From: Candidatus Nitrosocosmicus franklandus | GTDB lineage: Archaea; Thermoproteota; Nitrososphaeria; Nitrososphaerales; Nitrososphaeraceae | Direction of reading: 5' to 3' | NCBI RefSeq assembly: GCF_900696045.1 | Contig: NZ_LR216287.1 | Span: forward strand, 1,054,001 to 1,118,000 | DNA: 64,000 nucleotides | Notes under the pieces: model-generated | The model's input: only the letters and a program-made list of their open reading frames with translations | Told to the model about the DNA's origin: nothing | Database searches by the model: none | Shown here: one piece after another, positions 1 to 9,293 of the stretch | How the letters are laid out: each line of letters begins with the position of its first letter | Position numbering within the stretch: position 1 is the stretch's first letter | Made by a program: the position numbers and the translations under genes

Positions 1-879
1 ATGTCTAATTCAAAATCCGATCAAATTAAGCAAGCCCAACGTCAAAGTTGGGATAGTGTGGCTTTTGGATGGCAAAAATGGTGGAAAACGTTTGAAAACG
101 GAGCACAAGTGGTAAGTGACAAGTTAGTTAGCCTTGGAGATGTAAAACCCGGCTCAAAGGTATTGGATATAGCAACAGGTATAGGCGAACCGGCTATTAC
201 CGCTGCTCATCGTGTTGGCAATGACGGTTATGTATTGGCTACAGATCTGTCACCCCAAATGCTGTACATAGCTAAAGAACGCGCCAAATCTCTAAAATTA
301 GATAATAGAATGGAATTTAAAGAGGGAGACGCAGAAACAATTGTTTTAAACCCATCGGAATTTGATGTAGCTCTTTGTAGATGGGGATTGATGTTTCTTC
401 CAAATCTGGATTTAGGACTCTCAAACATCCATAAATCCCTAGTAGAAGGCGGACGGTTTGCCACAGCAGTTTGGTCTACCCCCAATAAAGTACCACAACT
501 CTCTATTCCCATGAATATAGCCAGACGTGAAACTAATGCTCCGGCTCCCCCACCAGGAACTCTAGGCCCTTTTAGTTTGGCCGACGATAAAATACTTTTC
601 AGCGCTTTTGAAAAAGCTGGGTTCAGAAATATTCAGATAGAAAAAGTCAATGTAACTTTTCGATTTGATACAGCAGAAGACTTTACAAAATTCACTCAAG
701 ACATTGCAGCGCCTATCAACGTCCTATTGAAGGACGAGACTAAGGAGCGTACCGAACAAATATGGAATATGATAACACAAGAGGTTTCAAAATTTGCAAC
801 TATTAGTAACAACAGTATGGAGAAAAAAGGACTTGTGAGTATTGATAATGAAGCCATATGTATAGTTGGTACAAAGTAA
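1..879 (+). CDS. Class I SAM-dependent methyltransferase
   Basis: A 292-residue UbiE/Methyltransf_25-type methyltransferase, probably cytosolic, transferring a methyl group from S-adenosylmethionine to an unidentified small molecule. Motif I (VLDIATGIGEPA, residues 54-65) is the SAM glycine-rich loop. An acidic residue after the second strand (ATDLSPQML) binds the ribose, and the FDVALCRWGLMFLPN segment is motif IV. The C-terminal third (about 180-292) is a lid that normally sets substrate choice. The ATG is the first base of the window, so any earlier in-frame start is invisible, but the N-terminus matches the usual family length. The substrate cannot be named. Confidence 0.85.
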   Translation: MSNSKSDQIKQAQRQSWDSVAFGWQKWWKTFENGAQVVSDKLVSLGDVKPGSKVLDIATGIGEPAITAAHRVGNDGYVLATDLSPQMLYIAKERAKSLKLDNRMEFKEGDAETIVLNPSEFDVALCRWGLMFLPNLDLGLSNIHKSLVEGGRFATAVWSTPNKVPQLSIPMNIARRETNAPAPPPGTLGPFSLADDKILFSAFEKAGFRNIQIEKVNVTFRFDTAEDFTKFTQDIAAPINVLLKDETKERTEQIWNMITQEVSKFATISNNSMEKKGLVSIDNEAICIVGTK

Positions 880-1321
880 ATGGTAATTTATGGTAGTATC
901 TATCACTCGAATTGATATGATCACTTATTAAATTATTTATTTCCTATTTGTATCAAGTAGCTTCAGGTCCAAATCATTAAAAAAGCCTATCCTAATTGAT
1001 TGGTAACAGTTTTTAATCGTTGAGAATTGGCAAGGATAGATAGAATCCCAAGATTGATTTACAATATTTTTCCATATTAGTTATATTATTTCCTTGTTTT
1101 TCTATAACATGGTAAATTCTTATGATATATATCTCCAAGTGGACAAAAATTGGCCATGGATAGATAATGTAAGAAATGTTGTTCAAGTTGTAAATACGTA
1201 TAATCCATCTATCTGTTTAGTCAGCAAATGGTTGAACAATAAAATCAAGACATATTTTCTATCTATAGCCCCTATCGAAAAATATATCTTATTTATGTTA
1301 TGGGGTATACTTATAAACACA

Positions 1322-2620
1322 ATGAGATTTAGAATTGATTTCAATAATAATGATGATACAAGGACACGCGATGAAAAATCAAATAGAATTTTTGTAATCT
1401 CGTTCGTTTTAGCTTTAGCATTTGGATTTCTCTACACACATCAGATCCCCATTGCGATATCACAGTCGGTTAATGATCAAAATTTGAATGTGGAAGTGTT
1501 TGTTGAGGGTTTAGATTCACCTACCAGCATGGCCTTTTTAGATAAAAATAGCATCCTGGTTTTAGAAAAGAATGGACAGGTAAGATTAGTTTCTAATGAT
1601 CAATTGCAGCCCCAACCAGTTTTAGAGATACCTGTTGATTTCCAAAATGAAAGAGGGTTACTAGGTATTGCTGTACAAGAGAATACAGAAAGTGACAACA
1701 ACTCAGGTCAAGCTAGTAATACAAAAAATATTTTTCTTTATTATACTGGAGTTGATCAAGACAGTGACGAATTAAAGAACCTAGTTTATAAATACACTTG
1801 GAATGGTCAAGCGCTAGAAAACCCGACACTCATGTTGGATCTTCCTGCGATACCAGGACCCAACCATGACGGTGGAAAATTGATGATTGGTCCAGATAAT
1901 CATCTTTATGGTATCATAGGCGATCTGAATCATGATGGTATGTTACAAAACTTTCCTGATGGTCCTAACCCCGACGATTCTGGAATCATTTTTAGAATAA
2001 GCACTGTTGATGGATCCCCTCCGGCAGATAATCCCTTCTCCTCTGACCCTAATGATCCACGAAGCAAATACTTTGCATATGGTATTAGAAATTCATTTGG
2101 ACTAACATTTGATCCAGTTACCAAGACTATCTGGGAGACTGAAAATGGACCAGCTTCTAATGACGAAATCAATATTGTCAACCCTGGTTTTAATAGCGGT
2201 TGGCAAACAATAATGGGCCCAATTTCGTCTTCCGGGAATACCGAAAGCGATTTGGTGTCCTTTGAAGGATCTCATTATGCCGATCCCGTATTGACATGGT
2301 TAGATCCTCCAGCTCTCACAGATATAGAATTTCTAAACTCCACTAGTTTGGGCGAATCTTATTACAACAATGTTTTTGTAAGTGATTATAACAACGGAAA
2401 TCTGTATTATTTCGAAATGAATCCAGAGAGAAACGGATTCGTTCTTGATACTATTCCAGATCTGATTGTCGACAATGATGAGGAACAAGATTCAATAATT
2501 TTTGGCAGTGGTTTTGGAAGCATAACAGATCTAGTAACAGGTCCTGATGACGGATATCTGTACATATTATCATATGATAATGGGGTTATTTACAGGATTA
2601 CACCAGCATCTGGAGTCTAA
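1322..2620 (+). CDS. Secreted PQQ-type glucose/sorbosone dehydrogenase-like beta-propeller
   Basis: A GSDH-family six-bladed propeller that in characterised relatives oxidises aldose sugars with PQQ on the outside of the membrane. Visible signatures are the GLLGIAV strand, the PGPNHDGGKLMIGPD block carrying the catalytic-type histidine, and the YGIRNSFGLTFDP and TENGPASNDEINIV blocks that line the cofactor pocket and calcium site. The chosen ATG opens a charged N-region followed by a hydrophobic segment (FVISFVLALAFGFLY), a signal peptide or anchor. The frame stays open upstream to an ATG at 1109 and a TTG at 1094, which would add about 72-76 residues with another hydrophobic stretch, so the start is uncertain. 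PQQ use is family knowledge; no PQQ synthesis genes are in view. Confidence 0.8.
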   Translation: MRFRIDFNNNDDTRTRDEKSNRIFVISFVLALAFGFLYTHQIPIAISQSVNDQNLNVEVFVEGLDSPTSMAFLDKNSILVLEKNGQVRLVSNDQLQPQPVLEIPVDFQNERGLLGIAVQENTESDNNSGQASNTKNIFLYYTGVDQDSDELKNLVYKYTWNGQALENPTLMLDLPAIPGPNHDGGKLMIGPDNHLYGIIGDLNHDGMLQNFPDGPNPDDSGIIFRISTVDGSPPADNPFSSDPNDPRSKYFAYGIRNSFGLTFDPVTKTIWETENGPASNDEINIVNPGFNSGWQTIMGPISSSGNTESDLVSFEGSHYADPVLTWLDPPALTDIEFLNSTSLGESYYNNVFVSDYNNGNLYYFEMNPERNGFVLDTIPDLIVDNDEEQDSIIFGSGFGSITDLVTGPDDGYLYILSYDNGVIYRITPASGV

Positions 2621-2903
2621 TACTGCCGTACCGAATATCTATTTAGACATACGAAACGCTATATCAACCCCTCAATTTATTTCGAGTTGAATGCATATAT
2701 TCGGCAGTAGTATATGCGCAAGCGTTAGATTTCTAACAATAAAATAGATCTAATAATACTCTAGCAAGGGACTTTAGTTTTTATTCATAATTCTTGAAAA
2801 TATCACAGATCCTTAACTCGATAAAACAAGTTTAACTCAAAATCATTTTTTCGAAATCATCCTTTAAATAATTTCTTGTACACTACATGGATGTAATAGA
2901 TGT

Positions 2904-4130
2904 ATGTATATATATGATCATTTCAAATTAATCATCACTCTATTTCTTGTTGTATCTGGTATCAGTTTGGCGGGTACATCGTTATTAAAAAACACTCTAC
3001 TTGGGTACGATGAGGAAATGCTGTTTAATTATAATTATAAATATAATAGCAACACAGACATCCAAAATAATCTCGAGCCCGATTCAGAGTTTAGAGATTT
3101 CATATACGTCTCATTATACTCTGAACTAGTATCAAATAGCCACAACTGTATTCCGAATTCGAATACTACTATAAGAGAAGCATACAATCAATGCATTACA
3201 ATAAGAGAGTATCCAGTCCCTGAAGGTTCAAGGCCTCATGACGTAGCTCCTTCTACGTCAATGTCCTACACCAATAGCAATGTTTCAAAGAATCTGTTAA
3301 AGGATATTGTATGGTATACAGCACAATCTTCTAGCGAGCTTGGAAAGTTAAATACTACTACTGGAGAAACCTCACATATTTCTCTAGGAGAAGGGTCAGC
3401 TCCTCATGGTGTTATAGCAGGTCCTGATGGGGCAGCATGGATTACTGATGGAGGGCTAAATGCAATTGTTCGAGTAGATCCTCTTACAGAAAATATTACC
3501 ATTTATACTCTCCCAGAAGGTGTTGGATATGCAAACCTTAATACTGCTACATTCGACAATAATGGAACTTTATGGTTTACAGGACAAAGTGGAATATACG
3601 GAAGACTGTTTCCATCCACAGGAACTATAGAAATTTTTAATGCACCAAGAGGACCAGGTCCTTATGGGATCACAACTACACCAAATGGATCAGTATACTA
3701 TGCATCACTTGCGGGCAATTATATAGGACTCATAGATACAAGAACCGGGCAGGTAACAGTTTTGGAACCTCCTACACCAGATCAGGGAGCAAGAAGAGTA
3801 TGGTCTGATTCTTATGGGAAAATTTGGATATCAGAATGGAATGCAGGTCAGTTAGGAATGTATAATCCGCAAACAGACCAATGGAAAGAATGGAAACTCG
3901 CAGGAAAGAATCCCAAACCATATGCAGTATACGTAGATTCAAAAGACATGGTATGGATAAGCGATTTTGGTTCGAACTCGATGTTTAGCTTCGATCCTCT
4001 AAATGAAACCTTCAGCAAATTTGAGATCCCCAGTCCACAAGCAAACGTAAGACAGATTCTTGGGATAGAGGGTCAAATCTGGGGAGCTGAATCCGGAACC
4101 GATCGCTTGTTGATTATAAAGACAAATTAA
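2904..4130 (+). CDS. Secreted streptogramin-lyase-like (Vgb-type) beta-propeller
   Basis: A 408-residue protein with an N-terminal hydrophobic segment (LIITLFLVVSGISLAGTSLL) typical of export, a poorly conserved linker to about residue 95, then a seven-bladed propeller of the virginiamycin B lyase family. Blade repeats are seen as PHGVIAGPDGAAWITD, LNTATFDNNGTLWFTG, PYGITTTPNGSVYYAS, ARRVWSDSYGKIWISE and PYAVYVDSKDMVWISD. Many archaeal members are not antibiotic lyases, so the activity is open. It lies 283 bp after the PQQ-dehydrogenase-like propeller on the same strand, with a TATA-like TTTAAATAA around 2862, suggesting its own promoter. Confidence 0.75.
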   Translation: MYIYDHFKLIITLFLVVSGISLAGTSLLKNTLLGYDEEMLFNYNYKYNSNTDIQNNLEPDSEFRDFIYVSLYSELVSNSHNCIPNSNTTIREAYNQCITIREYPVPEGSRPHDVAPSTSMSYTNSNVSKNLLKDIVWYTAQSSSELGKLNTTTGETSHISLGEGSAPHGVIAGPDGAAWITDGGLNAIVRVDPLTENITIYTLPEGVGYANLNTATFDNNGTLWFTGQSGIYGRLFPSTGTIEIFNAPRGPGPYGITTTPNGSVYYASLAGNYIGLIDTRTGQVTVLEPPTPDQGARRVWSDSYGKIWISEWNAGQLGMYNPQTDQWKEWKLAGKNPKPYAVYVDSKDMVWISDFGSNSMFSFDPLNETFSKFEIPSPQANVRQILGIEGQIWGAESGTDRLLIIKTN

Positions 4131-4637
4131 TTACCTCCTTTGGTTGACTCTAAGGCATATAAATTTTGAAATGCAGGATATTATTTGTTGATATCATACC
4201 ATAAAGAAGATCCCTAATAGTAACAACACCCACTTTTGGAATAGATGCGATACGATTGCATAGTAATGGTATGGTGAGCAAAGATTATTTATGAATCGAA
4301 TCATGTTTAAGAATCCGTAATGCTCTCATCTATGAGAAAATCAAGAATACGAAGATGATTGGTATAATCTTGTATTTTGGTATTTATTGTATCCCACTAT
4401 TACAATGTACAGTTATCGAGATCTATTGATAGGATTTGTGGAGGGGAAATACACAACCCTACTTGTAGAAAGTTTTAAGTAAATGCTATGGCCATGGAGA
4501 TTCGAGTTTTCAATTAAACCGGAAGCATTTCCTGGCCTTCAAGATAGTAATTTAATTCACATTACTATTTTATGACATAGGAAATGAACCTTAATGAGAA
4601 ACCTTTTAGTTACCTTTCCCACATACAACTATAGAAT
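4131..4637. other. Gene-free stretch with a possible CBS-domain remnant
   Basis: No intact gene. On the minus strand about 4165-4283 translates to a short segment ending GVVTIRDLLYG, which resembles the end of a CBS domain but is bounded by stops and has no start. Otherwise AT-rich with no clear structure. Confidence 0.35.
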
Positions 4638-5546
4638 ATGCTTTTTGATTGCGCTATTATAGGCGGGGGACCGGCTGGCTTAAATGCTGCCTTAGTACTA
4701 GGAAGAGCAAGACGTCACATATTATTGTTTGACAATAATAATCCTCGTAACGCAGTTACCCAGGAATCTCATGGATTTATTACTCGTGATGGCATAAAAC
4801 CTACTGAATTTAGGAAAATTGCCCATAAGGAAATAAGTAGATATCCTTCTGTCAAATTTAAAAAGAAACAGATAACTTCAGTAGTCAAAAATGATAGTTT
4901 ATTTGAATTAAGAACATCAGAAAACGAAATATATCAGGCCAAATCAATAATCATAGCAACGGGTTTAAAAGAAAGGATACCAGAAGTAGATAAATTTTCT
5001 GACTATTATGGCAAAAGTTTGTTTAACTGTCCTTACTGTGATGGATGGGAACTGCGTGACAAGTCTTTAATTGTAGTCATAGATGATCAAGTTCAGGGAT
5101 TTCATTTTATTCAAACCACATATAATTGGTCTAAAGACCTAATTGTTTGTACTAATGGCAAACCGTTTCAAAACCATGAACAAAAACGTTTGCTCCTAAG
5201 TAAAGGAATAGACATAAGAGAAAGCAAAATCAAAAGATTTGTTGGAGAAGATGGACAGATTGAAAAAGTAGTTTTTGAGGATGGGGAAATTGTTAACGTT
5301 GATGGAGGTTTTGTTCTGCCTCAACTCTCTCAATCGTCTGATATTGCTAAACAGCTAGGATGTAAACACAATTCTCTTGGAGGTATACAGACAGACTCTT
5401 TTGGTAGGACGAATGTTAATGGAGTATATGCAGCAGGTGATGCTTCCATAATTGCTCCTGCTCAGTTAATTATAGCTGCTGCAGAGGGTGTTCAAGCGGC
5501 CATTGGTGTAAACAGGGATCTAATTGAAACAGAATTTTTAGGTTAG
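4638..5546 (+). CDS. Thioredoxin-reductase-like FAD oxidoreductase
   Basis: A 302-residue two-domain flavoprotein of the TrxB superfamily. The N-terminal FAD motif is IIGGGPAGLNAAL (residues 7-19), a redox-active CPYC pair sits at 131-134 (FNCPYCDGWE), and the C-terminal FAD motif is GVYAAGDAS. Size equals the family norm. The second Rossmann domain normally has a GxGxxA-type NADPH loop near residue 150, but here the position reads VVIDDQVQGFHF without the glycines, so NADPH binding may be weak or replaced by another donor. Expected role is reduction of a thioredoxin-like partner in the cytosol. No thioredoxin gene is adjacent. Confidence 0.85.
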   Translation: MLFDCAIIGGGPAGLNAALVLGRARRHILLFDNNNPRNAVTQESHGFITRDGIKPTEFRKIAHKEISRYPSVKFKKKQITSVVKNDSLFELRTSENEIYQAKSIIIATGLKERIPEVDKFSDYYGKSLFNCPYCDGWELRDKSLIVVIDDQVQGFHFIQTTYNWSKDLIVCTNGKPFQNHEQKRLLLSKGIDIRESKIKRFVGEDGQIEKVVFEDGEIVNVDGGFVLPQLSQSSDIAKQLGCKHNSLGGIQTDSFGRTNVNGVYAAGDASIIAPAQLIIAAAEGVQAAIGVNRDLIETEFLG

Positions 5547-5680
5547 CTCATGAATGCGATGTAGTGACATCAAACATCATTTCATTAATATCATTTGATA
5601 CGAAGTTGTGATGCGAGATTTAGTTACACAAATAAATAGAGGTGTGTCCAGATTTCGAATATTTTAAATATTCTAGGCAT

Positions 5681-6124
5681 TTAATGAGCTAGTGAAGTTA
5701 TTTTGCCAAAATCCCATGTGGAGAAAAACCTTGGAATTATTTCAATTATTATGCCTTCTCCACTTTTAGAGCATTCGTAAACAGTATTTGCCATGAGATT
5801 ATCGAGGGTACCCAAATATTTCATTATCATCTTTTCGGATATTGAGACGACTGTTTGAAGATCATCAGCAATAGTAGCTACTCCCTTTCCTTTTACACCT
5901 TTGTATGGAGTGTTACCATTTTCTATACAAAAATAGATAACAGGTTTTTGTCTTACATTCTGGCTATTGTAGGTGTTTTTGCCAGTCATGATGAATAGTT
6001 TTTCTTCGTTCTTGTCAAAGTAGAACCATACTGGTTGAATATTTGGATCTCCTTTATTATCAACGGTAGCGAACTGTAAATTTAATTTACTTTCCAGGAA
6101 TTGCTCTACCTCTTCCATAGTCAT
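5681..6124 (-). CDS. Pyridoxamine 5'-phosphate oxidase (PPOX)-fold flavin/F420-binding protein
   Basis: A 147-residue split-barrel protein. PPOX-type strands are seen in LQFATVDNKGDPNIQPVWF, the KLFIMTG strand and the GVKGKGVATI strand, with a C-terminal FSTWDFGK. In actinobacteria and archaea this class binds FMN or F420 and reduces or senses small molecules. It is a clear paralogue of the protein at 14212-14691 (shared PNI.P.W.YFD, IYFCI, PYKGV.GKG and TWD segments). An internal ATG six bases downstream is an equally good start. The substrate is unknown. Confidence 0.8.
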   Translation of the reverse strand: MTMEEVEQFLESKLNLQFATVDNKGDPNIQPVWFYFDKNEEKLFIMTGKNTYNSQNVRQKPVIYFCIENGNTPYKGVKGKGVATIADDLQTVVSISEKMIMKYLGTLDNLMANTVYECSKSGEGIIIEIIPRFFSTWDFGKITSLAH

Positions 6125-6384
6125 ACTGGGAATCTCTGGGCTTGCTCAGGATCTTCATATGATGTGATCCTTTTTATTGGATAAAAGCGTTGCAGATAGA
6201 GTATTTCAATCTCGAAACAAGGTTTACCATAAACTAAATTTCTAGGTGAAAAAGCGTCCTCACTATTCGCTAGTTTAACATCAATATTTATTGAATATAA
6301 AATATGTTGAATTGGCCTAACTGTAAAGGATAAAGTTCCATAAGTAAATAACATTCTAAGGGCGAATGAAGTAATATCATACAA
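6121..6384 (-). CDS. Small hypothetical protein, doubtful
   Basis: An 87-codon open frame whose end overlaps the first codons of the PPOX gene by 4 bp, the spacing expected of translational coupling. I recognise no domain. The composition (many Tyr, Phe, Ile; no clear signal peptide) does not argue strongly for or against coding. It could be the first gene of a two-gene unit with the PPOX protein or a chance frame. Confidence 0.3.
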   Translation of the reverse strand: MYDITSFALRMLFTYGTLSFTVRPIQHILYSINIDVKLANSEDAFSPRNLVYGKPCFEIEILYLQRFYPIKRITSYEDPEQAQRFPV

Positions 6385-6707
6385 AACATGAAATAGACAG
6401 ATTAGAATTATTTTAGATCCTTTTTCTTCAGTCTTTGTATATTTTTCTTCTAGACTTATTATTTTTCTACAAGCGATTTATAAATACAACACAGAAAGTG
6501 ATTTTATGGTATTATTCATTTGACTACGAGAACGGTCACAAGAATCTTTAAACTTTTCACACATTAAATAAATCTCATCGAATAGTGCAAATAGTAAATC
6601 GAATGCGGTTTATTAAACAATCCATTATACAGTTCAACACATTTCGAGTTTTTATTCAACCAACCATTTATGTAAAATAATTTATGATATATTAGGTAGG
6701 ATAAGAA
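6385..6707. other. Intergenic region upstream of the sugar ABC operon
   Basis: AT-rich divergent spacer with no gene. TATA-like stretches occur at 6476-6486 (GCGATTTATAA region) and at 6664-6693 shortly before the ATPase start at 6708, and AGGTAGGATAAG just before that ATG may serve as a ribosome binding site. Confidence 0.4.
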
Positions 6708-7799
6708 ATGGTCGATCTCAAAATAGAAAATCTAGCAAAGAAATACGGTGAGACGACAGCATTGGATGGATTTAGCATCGATGTAAAGTCAGGTGAATTA
6801 ATGGTGATATTGGGACCATCCGGATGTGGAAAAACCACAGCAATAAGATGTATTGCGGGATTAACACCTCCTACATCCGGACATATCTACCTAGGAAATA
6901 AGAAAATAAATGAATTATCTCCTAAAGATAGAGACGTAGCAATGGTTTTTCAAAACTACGCATTGTATCCTCATATGTCAGTCTATGATAATATTGCTTT
7001 TCCACTAAAAATGAGAAAAAAACCCAAATCGTACATCCAGGAAAAGGTTAAGCAGATGGCCGATCTTTTAGGCATAAACGATCTTCTCTACAGAAAACCA
7101 AAGGAGTTAAGTGGTGGACAAATGCAAAGAATTGCTTTAGGTAGAGCATTGGTAAGGGAACCGAAATTATTTCTAATGGACGAACCCCTCAGTAATTTGG
7201 ATGCAAAACTTCGAGCATACATGAGAACAGAAATAAAGAAATTGCAAAAGAAAATTGGAATAACGACTTTGTATATTACCCATGACCAAGTTGAAGCAAT
7301 GAGTATGGCTGATAGGATAGCCATTATGAAAAATGGAAATATACAGCAAATTGGAACTCCCATGGAGGTATACCATCGACCAAGGAACACATTTGTAGGA
7401 CAATTTATTGGCAATCCACAAATGAATTTAATTAGTGGATCGATTAAAGATAATACCCTATTCTTATTCTCACAACCTATTGCCAATCAGTTAACTGATA
7501 AGATAAAATTTGAAAATAAATTAATGGATACAAATGAATTCATCGTCGGAATAAGACCAAGAGACATAGCTTTACTCACAAAATCCAATAAAGGTACAGG
7601 AACCAGGTTACAGGGATCAATAGTCTTTGTTGAAATGCTTGGTGACGATACAATAATGGAAATAAATTTTGGGTCAGGGAATTTACTTGTTACCACAAAC
7701 AATATTACTAATACTTTTCAAGTTGGTGATAAAATTGAATTTGGATTAGAGTACTCGAAGATGCATTTTTTTGATAAGACAGGCAATAGAATCGAATAA
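6708..7799 (+). CDS. Sugar ABC transporter ATP-binding protein (MalK/UgpC type)
   Basis: Cytoplasmic ATPase energising carbohydrate import. Walker A GPSGCGKTT at residues 36-44, Q-loop in VFQNYALYPHM, signature LSGGQMQR at 134-141, Walker B LFLMDEP at 154-160, D-loop NLDAKLR and switch histidine in YITHDQ. The region after about 240 is the TOBE/regulatory domain of the CUT1 (MalK) subfamily, matching the 363-residue length. It heads a four-gene set with binding protein and two permeases on the same strand. There is one ATPase, so it probably homodimerises as in MalK and UgpC. The transported sugar cannot be read from the sequence. Confidence 0.92.
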   Translation: MVDLKIENLAKKYGETTALDGFSIDVKSGELMVILGPSGCGKTTAIRCIAGLTPPTSGHIYLGNKKINELSPKDRDVAMVFQNYALYPHMSVYDNIAFPLKMRKKPKSYIQEKVKQMADLLGINDLLYRKPKELSGGQMQRIALGRALVREPKLFLMDEPLSNLDAKLRAYMRTEIKKLQKKIGITTLYITHDQVEAMSMADRIAIMKNGNIQQIGTPMEVYHRPRNTFVGQFIGNPQMNLISGSIKDNTLFLFSQPIANQLTDKIKFENKLMDTNEFIVGIRPRDIALLTKSNKGTGTRLQGSIVFVEMLGDDTIMEINFGSGNLLVTTNNITNTFQVGDKIEFGLEYSKMHFFDKTGNRIE

Positions 7800-7910
7800 C
7801 ACTTGTACGAACAGAAAAATCTTTATCACAATTAACAATCATTACCCGTATTTTGATTGTATTAAAGATATATCTGAGGTTAATTAGACAGTATATGGCA
7901 CCTATGAGAA

Positions 7911-7924
7911 ATACTTAAAAAAGT
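7911..7924 (+). promoter_or_regulatory. Candidate TATA box of the binding-protein gene
   Basis: ACTTAAAAAAG lies about 25-30 bp before the ATG at 7944, the archaeal spacing for a leaderless or near-leaderless transcript. It would let the binding protein be expressed above the ATPase level. This rests on spacing and composition only. Confidence 0.35.
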
Positions 7925-7943
7925 TGATGTATTTATAAGGCTA

Positions 7944-9257
7944 ATGAAATTTTATGCATATTCATTCACTTTCTTTGCTATGTTAGTTTTTGTTACGCTC
8001 TTTATGCTAACTAATTACGACAAGTCATATGGACAGCAGCAAGTTACACTCACCGCAATTGTGGCCGAACCTAAGGAAAGATGGGATATTTTATTTGAAA
8101 AAGCTTTGGATGAACTAAGACAAAATCATCCAGAATTAAACATTCAAGTGGATTACCGGGTCTTACCATATGATGCAACTAGGACACAGATCTTGACCTC
8201 AATGGCAGGACAAACTCCTGTAGACCTAATTTCTGTTGATCAGATATGGCTTGGAGAATTTGCTGAAGGAGGTTTTCTAATGGATATAACTGATAGAGTA
8301 AATGAATGGGGGAGAGCAAACGAATGGTATCCAACCAATTGGGAAGGAGGCAAGTATGAAAACAAGACCTATGGCATTTGGTCGTGGACCGATGTAAGGG
8401 CCTTGTGGTATTGGAAAGATCTTCTCCAAGAAGCAGGAATTAATCCAGAGAATTTAACCACATGGAATGCATATATTGAATCGGCCAAAAAACTAAATGA
8501 GGTGCTAAAAGACCGTGGAATTCAAGGAGTCCACTTGGTAGGAGCTGCTCATTCACCGGATATGTGGTATCCGTATTTATGGATGCAAGGCGGTCAAATT
8601 CTTGAACAAAGAGACAATCACCCCACCAAGGGGAAATATTGGTTTCCTGTATTCAATAGTTCACAGGGTGTGAAGGCATTGGAATTTCTAAAACAACAGG
8701 TAGATGCAGGAATTTCACCTCAGCCAAATCACTTTTGGGGACAGGAATTTGCAGATAAAAAGTTTGCAGTTATGTTAGAAGGATCTTGGCTACTAGGAAC
8801 ATTCCCTAAAAGTGAATGGAGCTCTCTGAATGAGACAATAGGTATGCTCCCGTTGTTTCCAACTCCCTCTAGTAACGTTAATACTACCACAATGATGGGT
8901 GGATGGATACTTAGTATTCCTCAGACATCGCCTAATAAAGACCTAGCATGGGAGTTGTTGACACTAATGGTGGATCCCGAAGTTTTAACCCCTATGTTGC
9001 AGCAAGAAGGTTATCTTCCAACTCAAAAATCAATCGGTGAAGGTAACTACGCATCTCAACTTAACAGCACAATACCCTACTACTCTGAACTCATTTCGAT
9101 GATTCCCAACGGTCATAGTCGACCAAATATTCCAGAGTATCCTCAAATCGCAGAGAATATAAAACAGGCCATAGACGAAGTTTACTATAATATAAAACCA
9201 CCCAAACAGGCTTTAGATGACGCGGCAAAAAAAACTGTTGAAATTTTAGACTGGTAA
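7944..9257 (+). CDS. Extracellular carbohydrate-binding protein of the ABC importer (family 1)
   Basis: A 437-residue SBP_bac_1-type receptor that catches the sugar outside the membrane and hands it to the permeases. The N-terminus is a hydrophobic signal or anchor (FFAMLVFVTLFMLTN) followed by a mature start near GQQQVTLTAI. Family features include the RTQILTSMAGQTPVDLISVD segment, the GIWSWTDVRALWYWKD hinge strand, repeated aromatic residues (WMQGG, HFWGQEF) suited to sugar stacking, and a C-terminal helix with PPKQALDDAAKK. No lipobox cysteine is visible, so an uncleaved N-terminal anchor is likely. It sits 144 bp after the ATPase. Confidence 0.9.
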   Translation: MKFYAYSFTFFAMLVFVTLFMLTNYDKSYGQQQVTLTAIVAEPKERWDILFEKALDELRQNHPELNIQVDYRVLPYDATRTQILTSMAGQTPVDLISVDQIWLGEFAEGGFLMDITDRVNEWGRANEWYPTNWEGGKYENKTYGIWSWTDVRALWYWKDLLQEAGINPENLTTWNAYIESAKKLNEVLKDRGIQGVHLVGAAHSPDMWYPYLWMQGGQILEQRDNHPTKGKYWFPVFNSSQGVKALEFLKQQVDAGISPQPNHFWGQEFADKKFAVMLEGSWLLGTFPKSEWSSLNETIGMLPLFPTPSSNVNTTTMMGGWILSIPQTSPNKDLAWELLTLMVDPEVLTPMLQQEGYLPTQKSIGEGNYASQLNSTIPYYSELISMIPNGHSRPNIPEYPQIAENIKQAIDEVYYNIKPPKQALDDAAKKTVEILDW

Positions 9258-9293
9258 CAAACTAAAACCAACCTAAACGTTCTTTTTATCAAA

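Noticed and set aside
2621-2709. TACTGCCG...ATATTCGGCAGTA inverted repeat after the PQQ-dehydrogenase-like gene
   Set aside because: Left arm is interrupted by four bases and the arms are about 60 bp apart; too weak for a terminator or mobile-element end.
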